9,190 nt of DNA from DATBFX01 sp036558305 (GCA_036558305.1 DATBFX010000291.1:1-9190), one strand, 5' to 3'; numbered from the stretch's first letter, positions 1 through 6,018 are shown. The notes: generated by a model from the letters alone, not told the origin. Translations and numbers: made by a program.

Positions 1-194
1 ACGCCGATCGTCCGCCCGGACGTGACCCGGCTGACCGCATCGGCCATGTGCAGACCGGTCCGCTCCTGGCGGACGATGATCGTCCGGATGTCGGCCTCGG
101 CGGCGGTCTCGATGATCGGATTGACCGGATACCCGATCAGGAACTCGACCCCCTCGCGCTTCAGGATCTCTGCCACCGCCGCCGCGCCGTTCAT
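1..194 (-). CDS. Thiamine-diphosphate-dependent enzyme, N-terminal part (cut by window edge)
   Basis: Only the first 64 codons are present; the gene runs off the left edge. The fragment reads as the start of the Pyr (N-terminal TPP-binding) domain of the acetolactate synthase / benzoylformate decarboxylase superfamily. It has the opening helix (residues 4-15, AAAVAEILKREG), the V-x-F-x-x-G-Y-P strand-turn at 16-22, and the RQER segment at 42-45. E44 of that segment sits where these enzymes carry the glutamate that activates the thiazolium ring, and it is followed by the usual MADAVSRVTSG helix (50-60). The ATG at 194 is chosen because it has a purine-rich GGAGAGAAGGG stretch directly upstream and matches the normal domain start. 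Substrate cannot be told from this fragment; acetolactate synthase itself is only one possibility. Confidence 0.8.
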   Translation of the reverse strand, partial: MNGAAAVAEILKREGVEFLIGYPVNPIIETAAEADIRTIIVRQERTGLHMADAVSRVTSGRTIG

Positions 195-231
195 CCCTTC
201 TCTCCCTTCTCGATCGCCGGATCGGGCGAAG

Positions 232-260
232 ATTGTGCAGGGAAGGCGGGGGAGGCGCAA
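232..260 (-). promoter_or_regulatory. Possible promoter for the TPP enzyme gene
   Basis: Read on the minus strand there is TTGCGC (255-260), a 17-base spacer and CACAAT (232-237), in the 97-bp gap between the DUF5615 stop and the TPP enzyme start. The spacing is ideal but the hexamers match the sigma70 consensus only 3/6 and 4/6. The gene could equally be read through from the toxin-antitoxin pair. The rest of the gap shows no hairpin followed by a T-run. Confidence 0.25.
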
Positions 261-291
261 GTGCCGTCCGCGCCGGTGCCCAAAGGCGGGC

Positions 292-645
292 TTAGGAGGA
301 GGGATGCACCCGGATCGAGGAGCGAGTGACGACGATGATCTGGTCCAATTCGTCTTTGTGCTCGTCGAAAACCCGCCGCGTGAGGGCGATCCGCTCGGCG
401 AGGGGCACGTAGCCTAGGCGAAAAAGGATGACGCCCGCGTGGGGAAGCTTGTCCCGCACGACGAGGTCGCCGAAGTCTTTGTCGTTGGTCAGAACGATCC
501 GCCGCTCGGTATGGGCGATCTCGAGGATGGCGCGATCCGCGAGGGCGGAGGGGTAATCGCGACCGACGGCGGTAACGTCGTGCCCCAGGGCGATGAGGAA
601 GGCCGCGAGACGGTAGGGGAGCCCCTCGTCCAAGAGGAATCTCAT
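292..645 (-). CDS. DUF5615 family PIN-like toxin candidate
   Basis: The 117-residue protein matches the DUF5615 family, a compact PIN/Mut7-C-like fold regarded as the toxin (probable ribonuclease) partner of DUF433 proteins. Visible hallmarks are the N-terminal LLDEGLP strand with D6/E7, the ALADRAILEIA helix around D37 and the TNDKDFGDL motif with D55 and D57. These are the acidic residues expected to bind metal in PIN nucleases. The length is full for the family. Its ATG (643-645) overlaps the stop of the upstream DUF433 gene as ATGA and has no clear ribosome-binding site of its own, so translation is probably coupled. Family membership and the toxin/antitoxin gene order are clear; RNase activity is inferred and unproven for most members. 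Confidence 0.88.
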   Translation of the reverse strand: MRFLLDEGLPYRLAAFLIALGHDVTAVGRDYPSALADRAILEIAHTERRIVLTNDKDFGDLVVRDKLPHAGVILFRLGYVPLAERIALTRRVFDEHKDELDQIIVVTRSSIRVHPSS

Positions 646-893
646 GAGGCGGCGGAAGCGATCGCGTGCGGCGCCGCCTCGACGAGCGTCTCGGCGTACG
701 CCAGGCAGGCTTGCACGTCCGCCATCGTGAGTCGGGGATAGTCGGCGAACAGCTCGTCAAAATCGGGGTCGTGGGCGAGATAATCCAACACCACCTCGAC
801 GGCGATCCGCGTCCCTTTGACCACTGGTTTGCCGGCCAGGATCGTCGGATCCTGGACGATACGATCAAGAAATGAGTGCTGGTCAATAGCCAT
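642..893 (-). CDS. DUF433 family antitoxin
   Basis: The 83-residue protein has the DUF433 signature across residues 11-67: R-I-x-x-D-P-x-I-L-x-G-K-P-V-V-K-G-T-R-I, then the helix VVLDYLAHDPDFDELFADYPRLTMADVQACLAYA (split here by residue ranges 35-47 and 48-67). DUF433 is a small winged-helix-like DNA-binding protein, generally the antitoxin and repressor of a DUF5615 toxin, which is exactly the next gene. The start at 893 is preferred because GGAGGAG lies 8 bases upstream. A more distal ATG at 920 would place that site inside the coding region. The gene is first of a two-gene operon with a 4-base overlap. A poorly conserved alanine-rich tail (72-83) ends the protein. Confidence 0.9.
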   Translation of the reverse strand: MAIDQHSFLDRIVQDPTILAGKPVVKGTRIAVEVVLDYLAHDPDFDELFADYPRLTMADVQACLAYAETLVEAAPHAIASAAS

Positions 894-900
894 CAAGAAA

Positions 901-907
901 CTCCTCC
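901..907 (-). promoter_or_regulatory. Ribosome-binding site of the DUF433 gene
   Basis: The minus strand carries a GGAGGAG-type Shine-Dalgarno sequence about 8 bases before the ATG at 893. It fixes the start of the antitoxin. A TATGAT hexamer (916-921, minus strand) lies just upstream and could be a -10 box, but no convincing -35 is found at 16-18 bases. Confidence 0.5.
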
Positions 908-988
908 GATGTGCGATCATAGCACGCGGATATGTCAGTGAATCCTTCCTTAACCTGTTCCATGACGGTCTCGATCGCTCGGAGAACC

Positions 989-1471
989 TCACCAGTCCGA
1001 ATGCTTGTACCGCTTGGCCCAACCGCCGACCCAGGTCGTGATGTGCGAGGGGCGGACGAAGAGCAGCCAGCGCGGTTCGTTGAGCGTCTTCTGGAAGTAG
1101 GCGAGACCGCCTTCGCCGAAATAGCGCAAGGACATTTCGCGACAAATCGGCACCCAGCGCCCGCCGACGTTCGGTTCTTCGACAACCTCCAGAGTGCCCT
1201 CAACGAGGACGCGCTCGTATTGCTCGGAGTCGATGCAGAGCGAGACGCGGCCGTCTCGCAGGACCCATGGCACCCAGTCGGCACGCTCCCGAATGACGAA
1301 GTAGAAGCCGCCATCGGCGTAGGTGTGCCAGACCGGGATCACGTATGGCATGCCGTCCGGTTTCACGCAACCGAGGCGGCACATCACCGGCCGCTTGAGA
1401 AACGCGTCCAACTCTTCCGGATGCATGCGTCCCTGTCGGGTGATGTCTGCTGGTAACTGTTGCGTCGCCAT
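989..1471 (-). CDS. Pyridoxamine 5'-phosphate oxidase-family (FMN split-barrel) protein
   Basis: The 160-residue protein has the layout of the PPOX / FMN-binding split-barrel superfamily. A lead-in helix (M16-R27, HPEELDAFLKRP) is followed by strand VMCRLGCVKPDGMPYVIPVWHTYAD in two halves (29-40 and 41-53). Strand GGFYFVI comes next (54-60), then the cofactor-region segment RERADWVPWVLRDGRVSLCID (61-71, 72-81), an EGTLEVVEE strand (91-99) and a C-terminal PRWLLFVRPSHITTW strand (133-147). Such proteins bind FMN, F420 or haem and reduce or sequester small molecules. The substrate is unknown, and this short form is not a true PdxH. The start has a near-perfect AAAGGAGGT 7 bases upstream. It lies downstream of the MetE-like gene on the same strand (101-bp gap) and might be co-transcribed with it. 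Confidence 0.82.
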   Translation of the reverse strand: MATQQLPADITRQGRMHPEELDAFLKRPVMCRLGCVKPDGMPYVIPVWHTYADGGFYFVIRERADWVPWVLRDGRVSLCIDSEQYERVLVEGTLEVVEEPNVGGRWVPICREMSLRYFGEGGLAYFQKTLNEPRWLLFVRPSHITTWVGGWAKRYKHSDW

Positions 1472-1477
1472 GCTCCA

Positions 1478-1486
1478 ACCTCCTTT
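1478..1486 (-). promoter_or_regulatory. Strong ribosome-binding site of the PPOX-family gene
   Basis: AAAGGAGGT on the minus strand, ending 6-7 bases before the ATG at 1471, is nearly a full anti-SD complement. It is the strongest ribosome-binding site in the window. It decides the start, since the reading frame stays open far upstream through the antisense of the MetE-like gene. Confidence 0.75.
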
Positions 1487-1572
1487 CGGGATCGGCCGAC
1501 ACCGGTCGACCATGACCGGAATCCTCCATGCGGAAGACTCAGCAGAGAGCATCGTCTGATCGGCGTCGTCGG

Positions 1573-2718
1573 CTACCAAAGCAACTCGCTCGCCAGCCTC
1601 GCCCCCTCTGCCAAACTGGCGAGTTTTGCGTAAGCGACCTCCGGCGCGACCGCCGACCGGCCGGCCATCGTCCCGAAACCGCAGTCGGTGCCGGCGATCA
1701 CGTTCGCGCGCCCGACCACGCGCGCGTAGCGGACGATCCGTTGCGCGACCGCTTCCGGGTGCTCGATGTAGTTCGTGCAGGTGTCGATGACGCCGGGGAT
1801 CAAGACCTTGCCCGCGGGCGGCGGCAACTCTTCGAACACGACCCACTCGTGCGCATGGCGGGGATTGGCGCCCTCGATCGAAAGCCCGCTCGCGTTCACC
1901 TGGTAGACCAGATCGAGGATATCCCGCAACTCCACGTCGCGGTGGTGTGGCCCGGGGTAATTGCCCCAGCAGACGTGGACGCGAACCCGCTCGGGATCGA
2001 TCCCCGCCAGCGCCCGGTTCAGCGCCGCGACGTGCAACTCGACAATCCCGCGGAACTCGGCGAGCGTAGCCTCGGGAAACTCCGCGTGACGACCAAGGGC
2101 GAGATCGGGGCAATCGACCTGGAGCACGAAGCCGCGGTCGACGATGGCGCGGTATTCGGTCCGCAACCCGTCCGCGAGCGCCTCCACGAATTCGCGCCGA
2201 TTCGGGAAAAAGGACGTCCCCATCAGCATCGCGACGCAACCGGGAGAGATCGCCGGCAGAAAGCCCTCCGCGACCGGTTGCCCCGCGAGTGCCGAGGCGA
2301 AGTCTTCGAGTTCGGCCGCGAGCGGTACTTCGCCGATGTAGGCGATCGGACCGTCGTTGGTCGGCATCGGCGGGCGCTCCTCCGCCGAGGGGTCGAAGAG
2401 GCGTCGCGCCACCTCCGGGAAATCGACCAGGTCGCGCGGGGAGAACGGGCGCGGCGCGGCCGTTCCCTGGAAACCGGTCAGCCGATCCTTGACGTAGTGC
2501 GCGAACCCCGGTTTGCCCATCTCGCCGTCGCTGACGACGTCGATGCCGGCCGCCACCTGCTGCTGCACGGCTTCTCGCACCGCCGTCCGGACCCGTTCGC
2601 GCCATGCCGACTCGGCGACCGGCATTCCGCCCGCGCCGAGCAGGAGCGGCACAAGGTCGGGCGGCCGAGGGAGGCTCCCCGTGTGGGTGGTGAGGATGCG
2701 ATCGGTGCTACGTTTCAT
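1573..2718 (-). CDS. Short MetE-like (cobalamin-independent) zinc methyltransferase
   Basis: The 381-residue protein corresponds to the catalytic C-terminal half of cobalamin-independent methionine synthase, without the N-terminal duplicate barrel. It opens with THTGSLPRP (11-19) and has the SDGEMGK motif (63-69). The four expected zinc ligands can be placed at H248 and C250 (VHVCWGNYPG), E282 (LSIEGANP) and C346 (GTDCGFGT). Relatives of this size include archaeal-type methionine synthases, epoxyalkane:coenzyme M transferase and uncharacterised methyltransferases. The metal site is therefore well supported but the methyl donor and the thiol acceptor are not known. An alternative ATG at 2748 has a GGAG about 10 bases upstream and would add ten residues. 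The start at 2718 matches the usual family N-terminus, though its own ribosome-binding site is weak. Confidence 0.85.
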   Translation of the reverse strand: MKRSTDRILTTHTGSLPRPPDLVPLLLGAGGMPVAESAWRERVRTAVREAVQQQVAAGIDVVSDGEMGKPGFAHYVKDRLTGFQGTAAPRPFSPRDLVDFPEVARRLFDPSAEERPPMPTNDGPIAYIGEVPLAAELEDFASALAGQPVAEGFLPAISPGCVAMLMGTSFFPNRREFVEALADGLRTEYRAIVDRGFVLQVDCPDLALGRHAEFPEATLAEFRGIVELHVAALNRALAGIDPERVRVHVCWGNYPGPHHRDVELRDILDLVYQVNASGLSIEGANPRHAHEWVVFEELPPPAGKVLIPGVIDTCTNYIEHPEAVAQRIVRYARVVGRANVIAGTDCGFGTMAGRSAVAPEVAYAKLASLAEGARLASELLW

Positions 2719-2767
2719 CGAGACATGCGTTGCGCTTCGGTTCTTCATCAGACGGGCGCTCCGACAC

Positions 2768-3547
2768 TCACGAGACGCGGATGCCGCCGACGCAGTTGCC
2801 GCTGAGACAGAGCACCGAGGCGCTGCATGGAGCACCGTTGAATGCCTGGGGCACGCAGGAGCCGTGCCCGGCACAGACGCGGATCGGGAACGGATTGCAT
2901 TCGGTTCCCGCTTCCTGCGGCGGGTACGGCACACCGTTGAGACAGGCGTTCTCTGTGCACGGGTTGCCGTCGCCAGTCGGGACATTGGTGTCGTCGATGG
3001 CCTGCATCACGCCTCCCCGTCCGTCGCATTGTGCCAGATGGCAGTCGCCGGCGGTTTGCGCGGTCGTAGGGGTTCCGGCGGCGACAAAGGCGACCCCGCA
3101 AACACCCACGACGCAGATCCGCGTTTGGCACTCGGTGTCCTGGCCGGGACAGGTGGACGCCGTCGCGCAGGGCGTGCACTTGCGGCTGCCGTTGCAGCAA
3201 GAGACGCAGGCGGCGGCGTAGCAGCCGCCGGTTGGACAGGCCGTGCCGTTCTTCTGGGTGCGCGCCCGGCACCGACCGGCGACCCAGACGCCCTTCGCGC
3301 AGACCGCGTCGAAGGACCGACAATCGGCATCCTTGCAACACGAGGTCGAGGCGATGCAGGTCTTGCCGCAGGTCTTTGTCCCCTCGTCGCAGACACACGT
3401 CCGGCGTCCGCGCGTATCGACCCGGCAACATGTAACGCCGCCGACGTCGATCGGTGCGGTTAGAATGCTGCCTTCGTCAAACGGCGGGCGGTTCGCCGCT
3501 GTGGTCGACCCGCCATCGCCTTTCGGAGGAAAACGACGATGACGCAA
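2768..3547 (-). CDS. Cys-rich repeat protein, N-terminus unresolved (possible 5'-truncated gene)
   Basis: From 3430 down to the stop at 2768 the minus strand encodes about 220 residues with 32 cysteines. Most are in pairs or C-x3-9-C spacing, with motifs such as TGDGNPCTENAC and AGTEC typical of extracellular disulfide-rich repeat proteins in Thermomicrobia and Myxococcota. Codon use is that of a genuine gene. Such proteins normally carry a Sec or Tat signal peptide, but none is found. No ATG, GTG or TTG lies in frame between 3430 and the opposing deacetylase gene. The first usable codon is a TTG at 3547, which overlaps that gene by 9 bases, has no clear ribosome-binding site and gives no hydrophobic leader. 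The end given is that TTG. The gene may be a remnant whose 5' end was lost, or may carry a frameshift. Function is unknown. Confidence 0.55.
   Translation of the reverse strand: MRHRRFPPKGDGGSTTAANRPPFDEGSILTAPIDVGGVTCCRVDTRGRRTCVCDEGTKTCGKTCIASTSCCKDADCRSFDAVCAKGVWVAGRCRARTQKNGTACPTGGCYAAACVSCCNGSRKCTPCATASTCPGQDTECQTRICVVGVCGVAFVAAGTPTTAQTAGDCHLAQCDGRGGVMQAIDDTNVPTGDGNPCTENACLNGVPYPPQEAGTECNPFPIRVCAGHGSCVPQAFNGAPCSASVLCLSGNCVGGIRVS
3525..3530 (+). promoter_or_regulatory. Ribosome-binding site of the deacetylase gene
   Basis: GGAGGA lies 8 bases before the ATG at 3539 and fixes the start of the deacetylase, which begins directly with the strand leading into its TFDFD motif. Confidence 0.7.
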
Positions 3548-4396
3548 ACCCGTGCGACCGTCTGTCTCACCTTCGACTTCGACGCGATCTCGATTTGGAT
3601 CGGACCGTTCGGGGCGACGTCGCCGAGCATGATCTCGCGCGGGGAGTTCGGCGCGATCGGCGTCGCGCGCATCCTTCGGCTCCTCGCACAGCGGGGGATT
3701 CGGGCGACCTTCTTCGTCACCGGTCACACGGCGGAGACGTATCCGGACACGTTGCGGGCGATCGTCGCGGCGGGCCACGAAGTCGGCCACCACGGCTATC
3801 TCCACGAGAACCCGTGCGCCCTCGGGTCGAGCGAACGCGAGGAGCAGGTGTTGTTGCGCGGATTGGAGGCGCTGAACAAGGTGGCAGGCGTGCGGCCGGT
3901 CGGCTATCGCTCGCCGGCCTGGGACAACAGCCCCTACACGACCGAGTTGCTCTTGAAGCACGGCTTCCGTTACGAGAGCTCGCTGATGGGCAAGGACTTC
4001 GAGCCGTACTGGTGCCGGCGCGGCGACGTGATCCAGGCGGACGGACCGTACCTCTTCGGGCAACCGGTCGATCTGGTCGAGCTACCCGTGAGCTGGATCC
4101 TCGACGACTGGCCGCACTTCGAGTATTTGTCGCTCCCCGGTCGGCTCAGTCCCGGTCTCTCGGCGCCGTCGAAGGTGGAAGAGGTCTGGCGCGGCGAATT
4201 CGACTTCATGTACCGCGACGTCCCGGGCGGGGTCTACACCCTGACGATGCACCCGCAGGTGATCGGACGCGGCCACCGGCTGCTGATGCTGGAGCGCCTG
4301 GTCGACTACGCCGCCGGTCACGATGGCGTGCGGTTCACCACACTCGAGGAAGCGGCCGAAGCGTTTCGCCAATTTGCCGCCGCGACCGCTTCCTGA
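3539..4396 (+). CDS. Polysaccharide deacetylase family protein (NodB fold, Helicobacter PgdA-like)
   Basis: The 285-residue NodB-homology protein is predicted to hydrolyse amide bonds with a metal-bound water. Motif 1 is TFDFD (11-15; base D13, metal ligand D15). Motif 2 is GHEVGHHGYLHE with metal ligands H85 and H89. Motif 3 is GYRSPAW (122-128). The late motif is TLTMHPQ with H248. The order TFDFDA...ISRGEFGA...GHEVGHHGYLHENP...LVELPVSWILDD closely recalls H. pylori PgdA and the PuuE-type cyclic-amidohydrolase branch. It differs from the extracellular chitin and peptidoglycan deacetylases. Neither a signal peptide nor a transmembrane segment is present, so a cytoplasmic imidase- or allantoinase-like activity is as likely as peptidoglycan deacetylation. 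The gene is single, with a good ribosome-binding site. Confidence 0.9.
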   Translation: MTQTRATVCLTFDFDAISIWIGPFGATSPSMISRGEFGAIGVARILRLLAQRGIRATFFVTGHTAETYPDTLRAIVAAGHEVGHHGYLHENPCALGSSEREEQVLLRGLEALNKVAGVRPVGYRSPAWDNSPYTTELLLKHGFRYESSLMGKDFEPYWCRRGDVIQADGPYLFGQPVDLVELPVSWILDDWPHFEYLSLPGRLSPGLSAPSKVEEVWRGEFDFMYRDVPGGVYTLTMHPQVIGRGHRLLMLERLVDYAAGHDGVRFTTLEEAAEAFRQFAAATAS

Positions 4397-4402
4397 CGGG
4401 GA

Positions 4403-4660
4403 TCAACGCGCGTACGCGGCGCGTGCCGCGAGTTGATCGAGCACGGCCGCCATCGCGGTGGTTGCACTGGCGATCTCGTCCAGTCTGGCAGCGAGTTGGG
4501 TGGGATCGGCGTCACCGCGCCGGAGCTGCTGCTTGAGTTGAAACACGCGCCCGCCGACGACCGTCAGCGGCGACCGCAATTCGTGCAGCACGTCGGCGAC
4601 CAATAGGCGATCGGCTGGCTCTTGGGGGGCACCGGCCTGTGCCGGGCAGGGCAGTTCCAT
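4403..4660 (-). CDS. Stand-alone HisKA (histidine kinase dimerisation) domain protein
   Basis: The 85-residue protein is almost entirely one HisKA dimerisation/phosphoacceptor hairpin. The H-box is VADVLHELRSPLTVVGG (21-37) with H26 as the phosphoacceptor histidine followed by E27 and P31. A predicted second helix is rich in leucine and alanine (55-80). There is no sensor, HAMP or HATPase_c domain, and the deacetylase stop lies only 6 bp beyond its own stop, so nothing is lost at the 3' end by frameshift within that gap. GGAGGA 8 bases before the ATG indicates a translated gene. It could be a phosphotransfer or dominant-inhibitory partner of a full kinase, or a degraded kinase. The assignment to HisKA is firm; the role is open. 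Confidence 0.75.
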   Translation of the reverse strand: MELPCPAQAGAPQEPADRLLVADVLHELRSPLTVVGGRVFQLKQQLRRGDADPTQLAARLDEIASATTAMAAVLDQLAARAAYAR

Positions 4661-4668
4661 GCGTTTGG

Positions 4669-4674
4669 TCCTCC
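4669..4674 (-). promoter_or_regulatory. Ribosome-binding site of the HisKA-only gene
   Basis: GGAGGA on the minus strand lies 8 bases before the ATG at 4660. It is the main evidence that this short gene is translated from here and is not the 3' remnant of a longer kinase gene. Confidence 0.6.
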
Positions 4675-4704
4675 GGCGGTCGGCCGCTGGTGGGGATTCC
4701 CCCG

Positions 4705-4858
4705 CTGGAAAGGCTAGCCGGATGGTACTAGACGCGCTCTGCCGCCGAGCATGGCCAAGAGGTCACGATCGAGGGCGGGAGGTTGGTATCGGCGCTTCGA
4801 CGCCCGGCCGTGGAGACTGATCCGCACCGCTGTATCATCCAACCAGCCGGCTTTCCAG
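4705..4858. repeat. Paired inverted sites in the divergent intergenic region (possible operators)
   Basis: CTGGAAAG at 4705-4712 recurs inverted as CTTTCCAG at 4851-4858, each next to a small palindrome: GGCTAGCC (4712-4719) and AGCCGGCT (4845-4852). The second site overlaps the expected transcription start of the antitoxin operon, where autoregulators usually bind. The match is short (8 bp) and may be chance. Otherwise the 214-bp region 4661-4874 shows no gene. Confidence 0.3.
4811..4838 (+). promoter_or_regulatory. Candidate promoter of the tandem-antitoxin/toxin operon
   Basis: TGGAGA (4811-4816), 16 bases, TATCAT (4833-4838). The -10 matches 5/6 and the -35 matches 4/6. It lies 37 bases upstream of the first antitoxin start, and no better pair is seen in the intergenic region. 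Confidence 0.35.
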
Positions 4859-4874
4859 GGAGGAGACGTTACCA

Positions 4875-5267
4875 ATGACAACGACGACCAAGACCGATGA
4901 ACTTGTCGCCCAACTGGCAGCCACAACGGCGGTTGCGACGCTCGGAGCGGGCGACGAATTGGCGTTGCTGGAGAAGATCAGACGAGCGGCCGGGCTGACC
5001 GATGGCGATACGCTGTACGTCGAGGCGATCGACCGGGGAGACGGCGTGATCAGGGTGCATTTACGCAAGATCGACCCCGACCAGCTCTGGGGTTGGACAC
5101 CGGAGTCGCAGGCCGCGATCCGCGAATCGGAAGAGAACTACGCGGCCGGACGGTCCACGCACTACGCGTCGACCGAGGAGTTTCTGGCGGCGCTTGAGCA
5201 GAGGTCGAGAGATGCCGACGAACGAGATCGACAAGAAGGTCAGGTCGCAACAGAGGAGAGCCGATGA
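4875..5267 (+). CDS. AbrB/MazE/SpoVT-like antitoxin, copy 1
   Basis: The 130-residue protein has an AbrB/MazE-type swapped-hairpin segment (about residues 24-65): L-L-E-K-I-R-R-A-A-G-L-x-x-G-D-T-L-Y-V-E-A. An acidic C-terminal arm follows, with WTPESQAAIRESEENYAAGR (74-93) and THYASTEEFLAAL (95-107), of the kind that wraps around a toxin. It differs from copy 2 by an extra hydrophilic tail (108-130). By hand alignment the two copies are identical at roughly 60% of positions. AGGAG lies 9 bases upstream of the ATG. The gene starts a three-gene operon and its stop overlaps the next start. The role inferred is antitoxin and repressor; which toxin each copy binds is not shown by sequence. Confidence 0.75.
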   Translation: MTTTTKTDELVAQLAATTAVATLGAGDELALLEKIRRAAGLTDGDTLYVEAIDRGDGVIRVHLRKIDPDQLWGWTPESQAAIRESEENYAAGRSTHYASTEEFLAALEQRSRDADERDRQEGQVATEESR

Positions 5268-5620
5268 TGGCAACGATCACAAAAACCGAGGAACTGATCG
5301 CTCATCTGCGCGCAACCACCATGACCGTGAGGATCGGAGCGGCCGAAGGCCTGTCTCTTCCGGAAAAGATCCTCCAAGCCGCCGGGCTTGCCGAAGGCGA
5401 TACGGTCTACGTGGAGGTTGATGACAAGGGCGAAGCCGGAATGCAGGTGCGGCTCGGCAAGATCGATCCAGACCAGGCTTGGTTTTGGACCCCGGAGTGG
5501 CAAGCGACGGAACTCGAGGCGGACGAGGACTATGCCGCCGGTCGCTTCACTACGCACTATTCAGACGAAGAATTTCTGGCCGCGCTGAGGGAACGATCCG
5601 AACGTGCCAACGCATCGTGA
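5267..5620 (+). CDS. AbrB/MazE/SpoVT-like antitoxin, copy 2
   Basis: The 117-residue paralogue of the preceding gene shares M-x-T-x-T-K-T-x-E-L at the start, PEKILQAAGLAEGDTVYVE in the DNA-binding hairpin, KIDPDQxWxWTPE in the middle and YAAGR...THYS..EEFLAAL in the toxin-binding arm. Two ATGs are adjacent (5264 and 5267). The second gives the better spacing (8 bases) from GAGGAG at 5253-5258 and aligns with the start of copy 1, so it is chosen; the first would add one Met. Its ATG overlaps the upstream stop, and its own 3' end overlaps the toxin start by 17 bases, so the three genes are probably translated as a coupled unit. As the copy adjacent to the toxin, it is the more likely cognate antitoxin. 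Confidence 0.78.
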   Translation: MATITKTEELIAHLRATTMTVRIGAAEGLSLPEKILQAAGLAEGDTVYVEVDDKGEAGMQVRLGKIDPDQAWFWTPEWQATELEADEDYAAGRFTTHYSDEEFLAALRERSERANAS

Positions 5621-5894
5621 GAACGACACGTTCTGGCGATCCCAGTCTCGCCTGACGGCGGACCAGCACGATGCATTCTTGGACGCCGTCGCCACGCTGG
5701 TCAGTGACCTGCGGCGAGGTGCCTTTCGTAAGGGACTCCGTGTCAAGCGTGTCCAGAAGCTTGAGGGAGTATGGGAGATGACCTGGGCGCCCGACGGACG
5801 AGCGACATTCGATTACGGCCCGTCAGTGCGTCCAGGAGAGCATCACATCATCTGGCGTCGAATCGGCGGTCATGAGATTCTTGAGCATCCCTAA
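5604..5894 (+). CDS. RelE/ParE-like toxin candidate
   Basis: The 96-residue basic protein starts with GTG, with GAGG about 11 bases upstream, inside the end of the preceding antitoxin. The order of elements is that of compact RelE/ParE-superfamily toxins. First comes a helical N-terminus (19-37, DQHDAFLDAVATLVSDL). Next are a basic turn FRKGLRVKRVQ (41-51) and strand GVWEMTWAPDGRATFDYG (55-72). The protein ends with HIIWRRIGGHEIL (81-93), resembling the 'xxWRRIGxHxIxxxP' ending of this group. Toxin status rests on this plus gene order after two antitoxin-like genes. Whether it cuts mRNA on the ribosome or inhibits gyrase cannot be said, and it is too divergent for individual catalytic residues to be named. 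Confidence 0.65.
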   Translation: MPTHRENDTFWRSQSRLTADQHDAFLDAVATLVSDLRRGAFRKGLRVKRVQKLEGVWEMTWAPDGRATFDYGPSVRPGEHHIIWRRIGGHEILEHP

Positions 5895-5951
5895 TCCGCG
5901 ACATCGCGCCGGGCCGACACCGACGATCGGCGGTGACCAGAGTCGTCCGGT

Positions 5952-5980
5952 TTGACGCCCCCTTCCCCCGGTGCTAGCAT
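5952..5980 (+). promoter_or_regulatory. Sigma70-type promoter of the ATPase/DUF4157 locus
   Basis: TTGACG (5952-5957; 5/6 to consensus) and TAGCAT (5975-5980; 4/6) are separated by exactly 17 bases. It is the best promoter in the window and lies 95 bases before the ATPase ATG. It separates this transcription unit from the upstream toxin-antitoxin operon, for which no intrinsic terminator is visible in between. The start would be near 5987, giving a leader of about 90 bases. Confidence 0.6.
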
Positions 5981-6018
5981 CGGGTAGGTTCGCGTGACGG
6001 TCGGCCTTGTCGCCGCTT

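Noticed and set aside
883..988. Short minus-strand peptide (MEQVKEGFTDISACYDRTSEEFLDGY end) just before the DUF433 gene
   Set aside because: It reads like a helix, but it is only the 3' part of a frame that has no ribosome-binding site, and the DUF433 Shine-Dalgarno sits in it. Likely incidental.
1589..1623. 8-bp inverted repeat CTCGCCAG/CTGGCGAG followed by TTTT on the plus strand
   Set aside because: It lies inside the C-terminal coding region of the MetE-like gene, and no plus-strand gene ends there to be terminated.
1528..2805. Plus-strand open frame of 425 residues opposite the MetE-like gene
   Set aside because: The minus strand carries a complete zinc-site protein; the plus frame is Arg/Asp-rich with no domain.
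4409..4418. CGCGTACGCG palindrome between the convergent deacetylase and HisKA genes
   Set aside because: It is within the HisKA coding sequence, has no T-run and is too short for a terminator; the gap between the two stops is only 6 bp.
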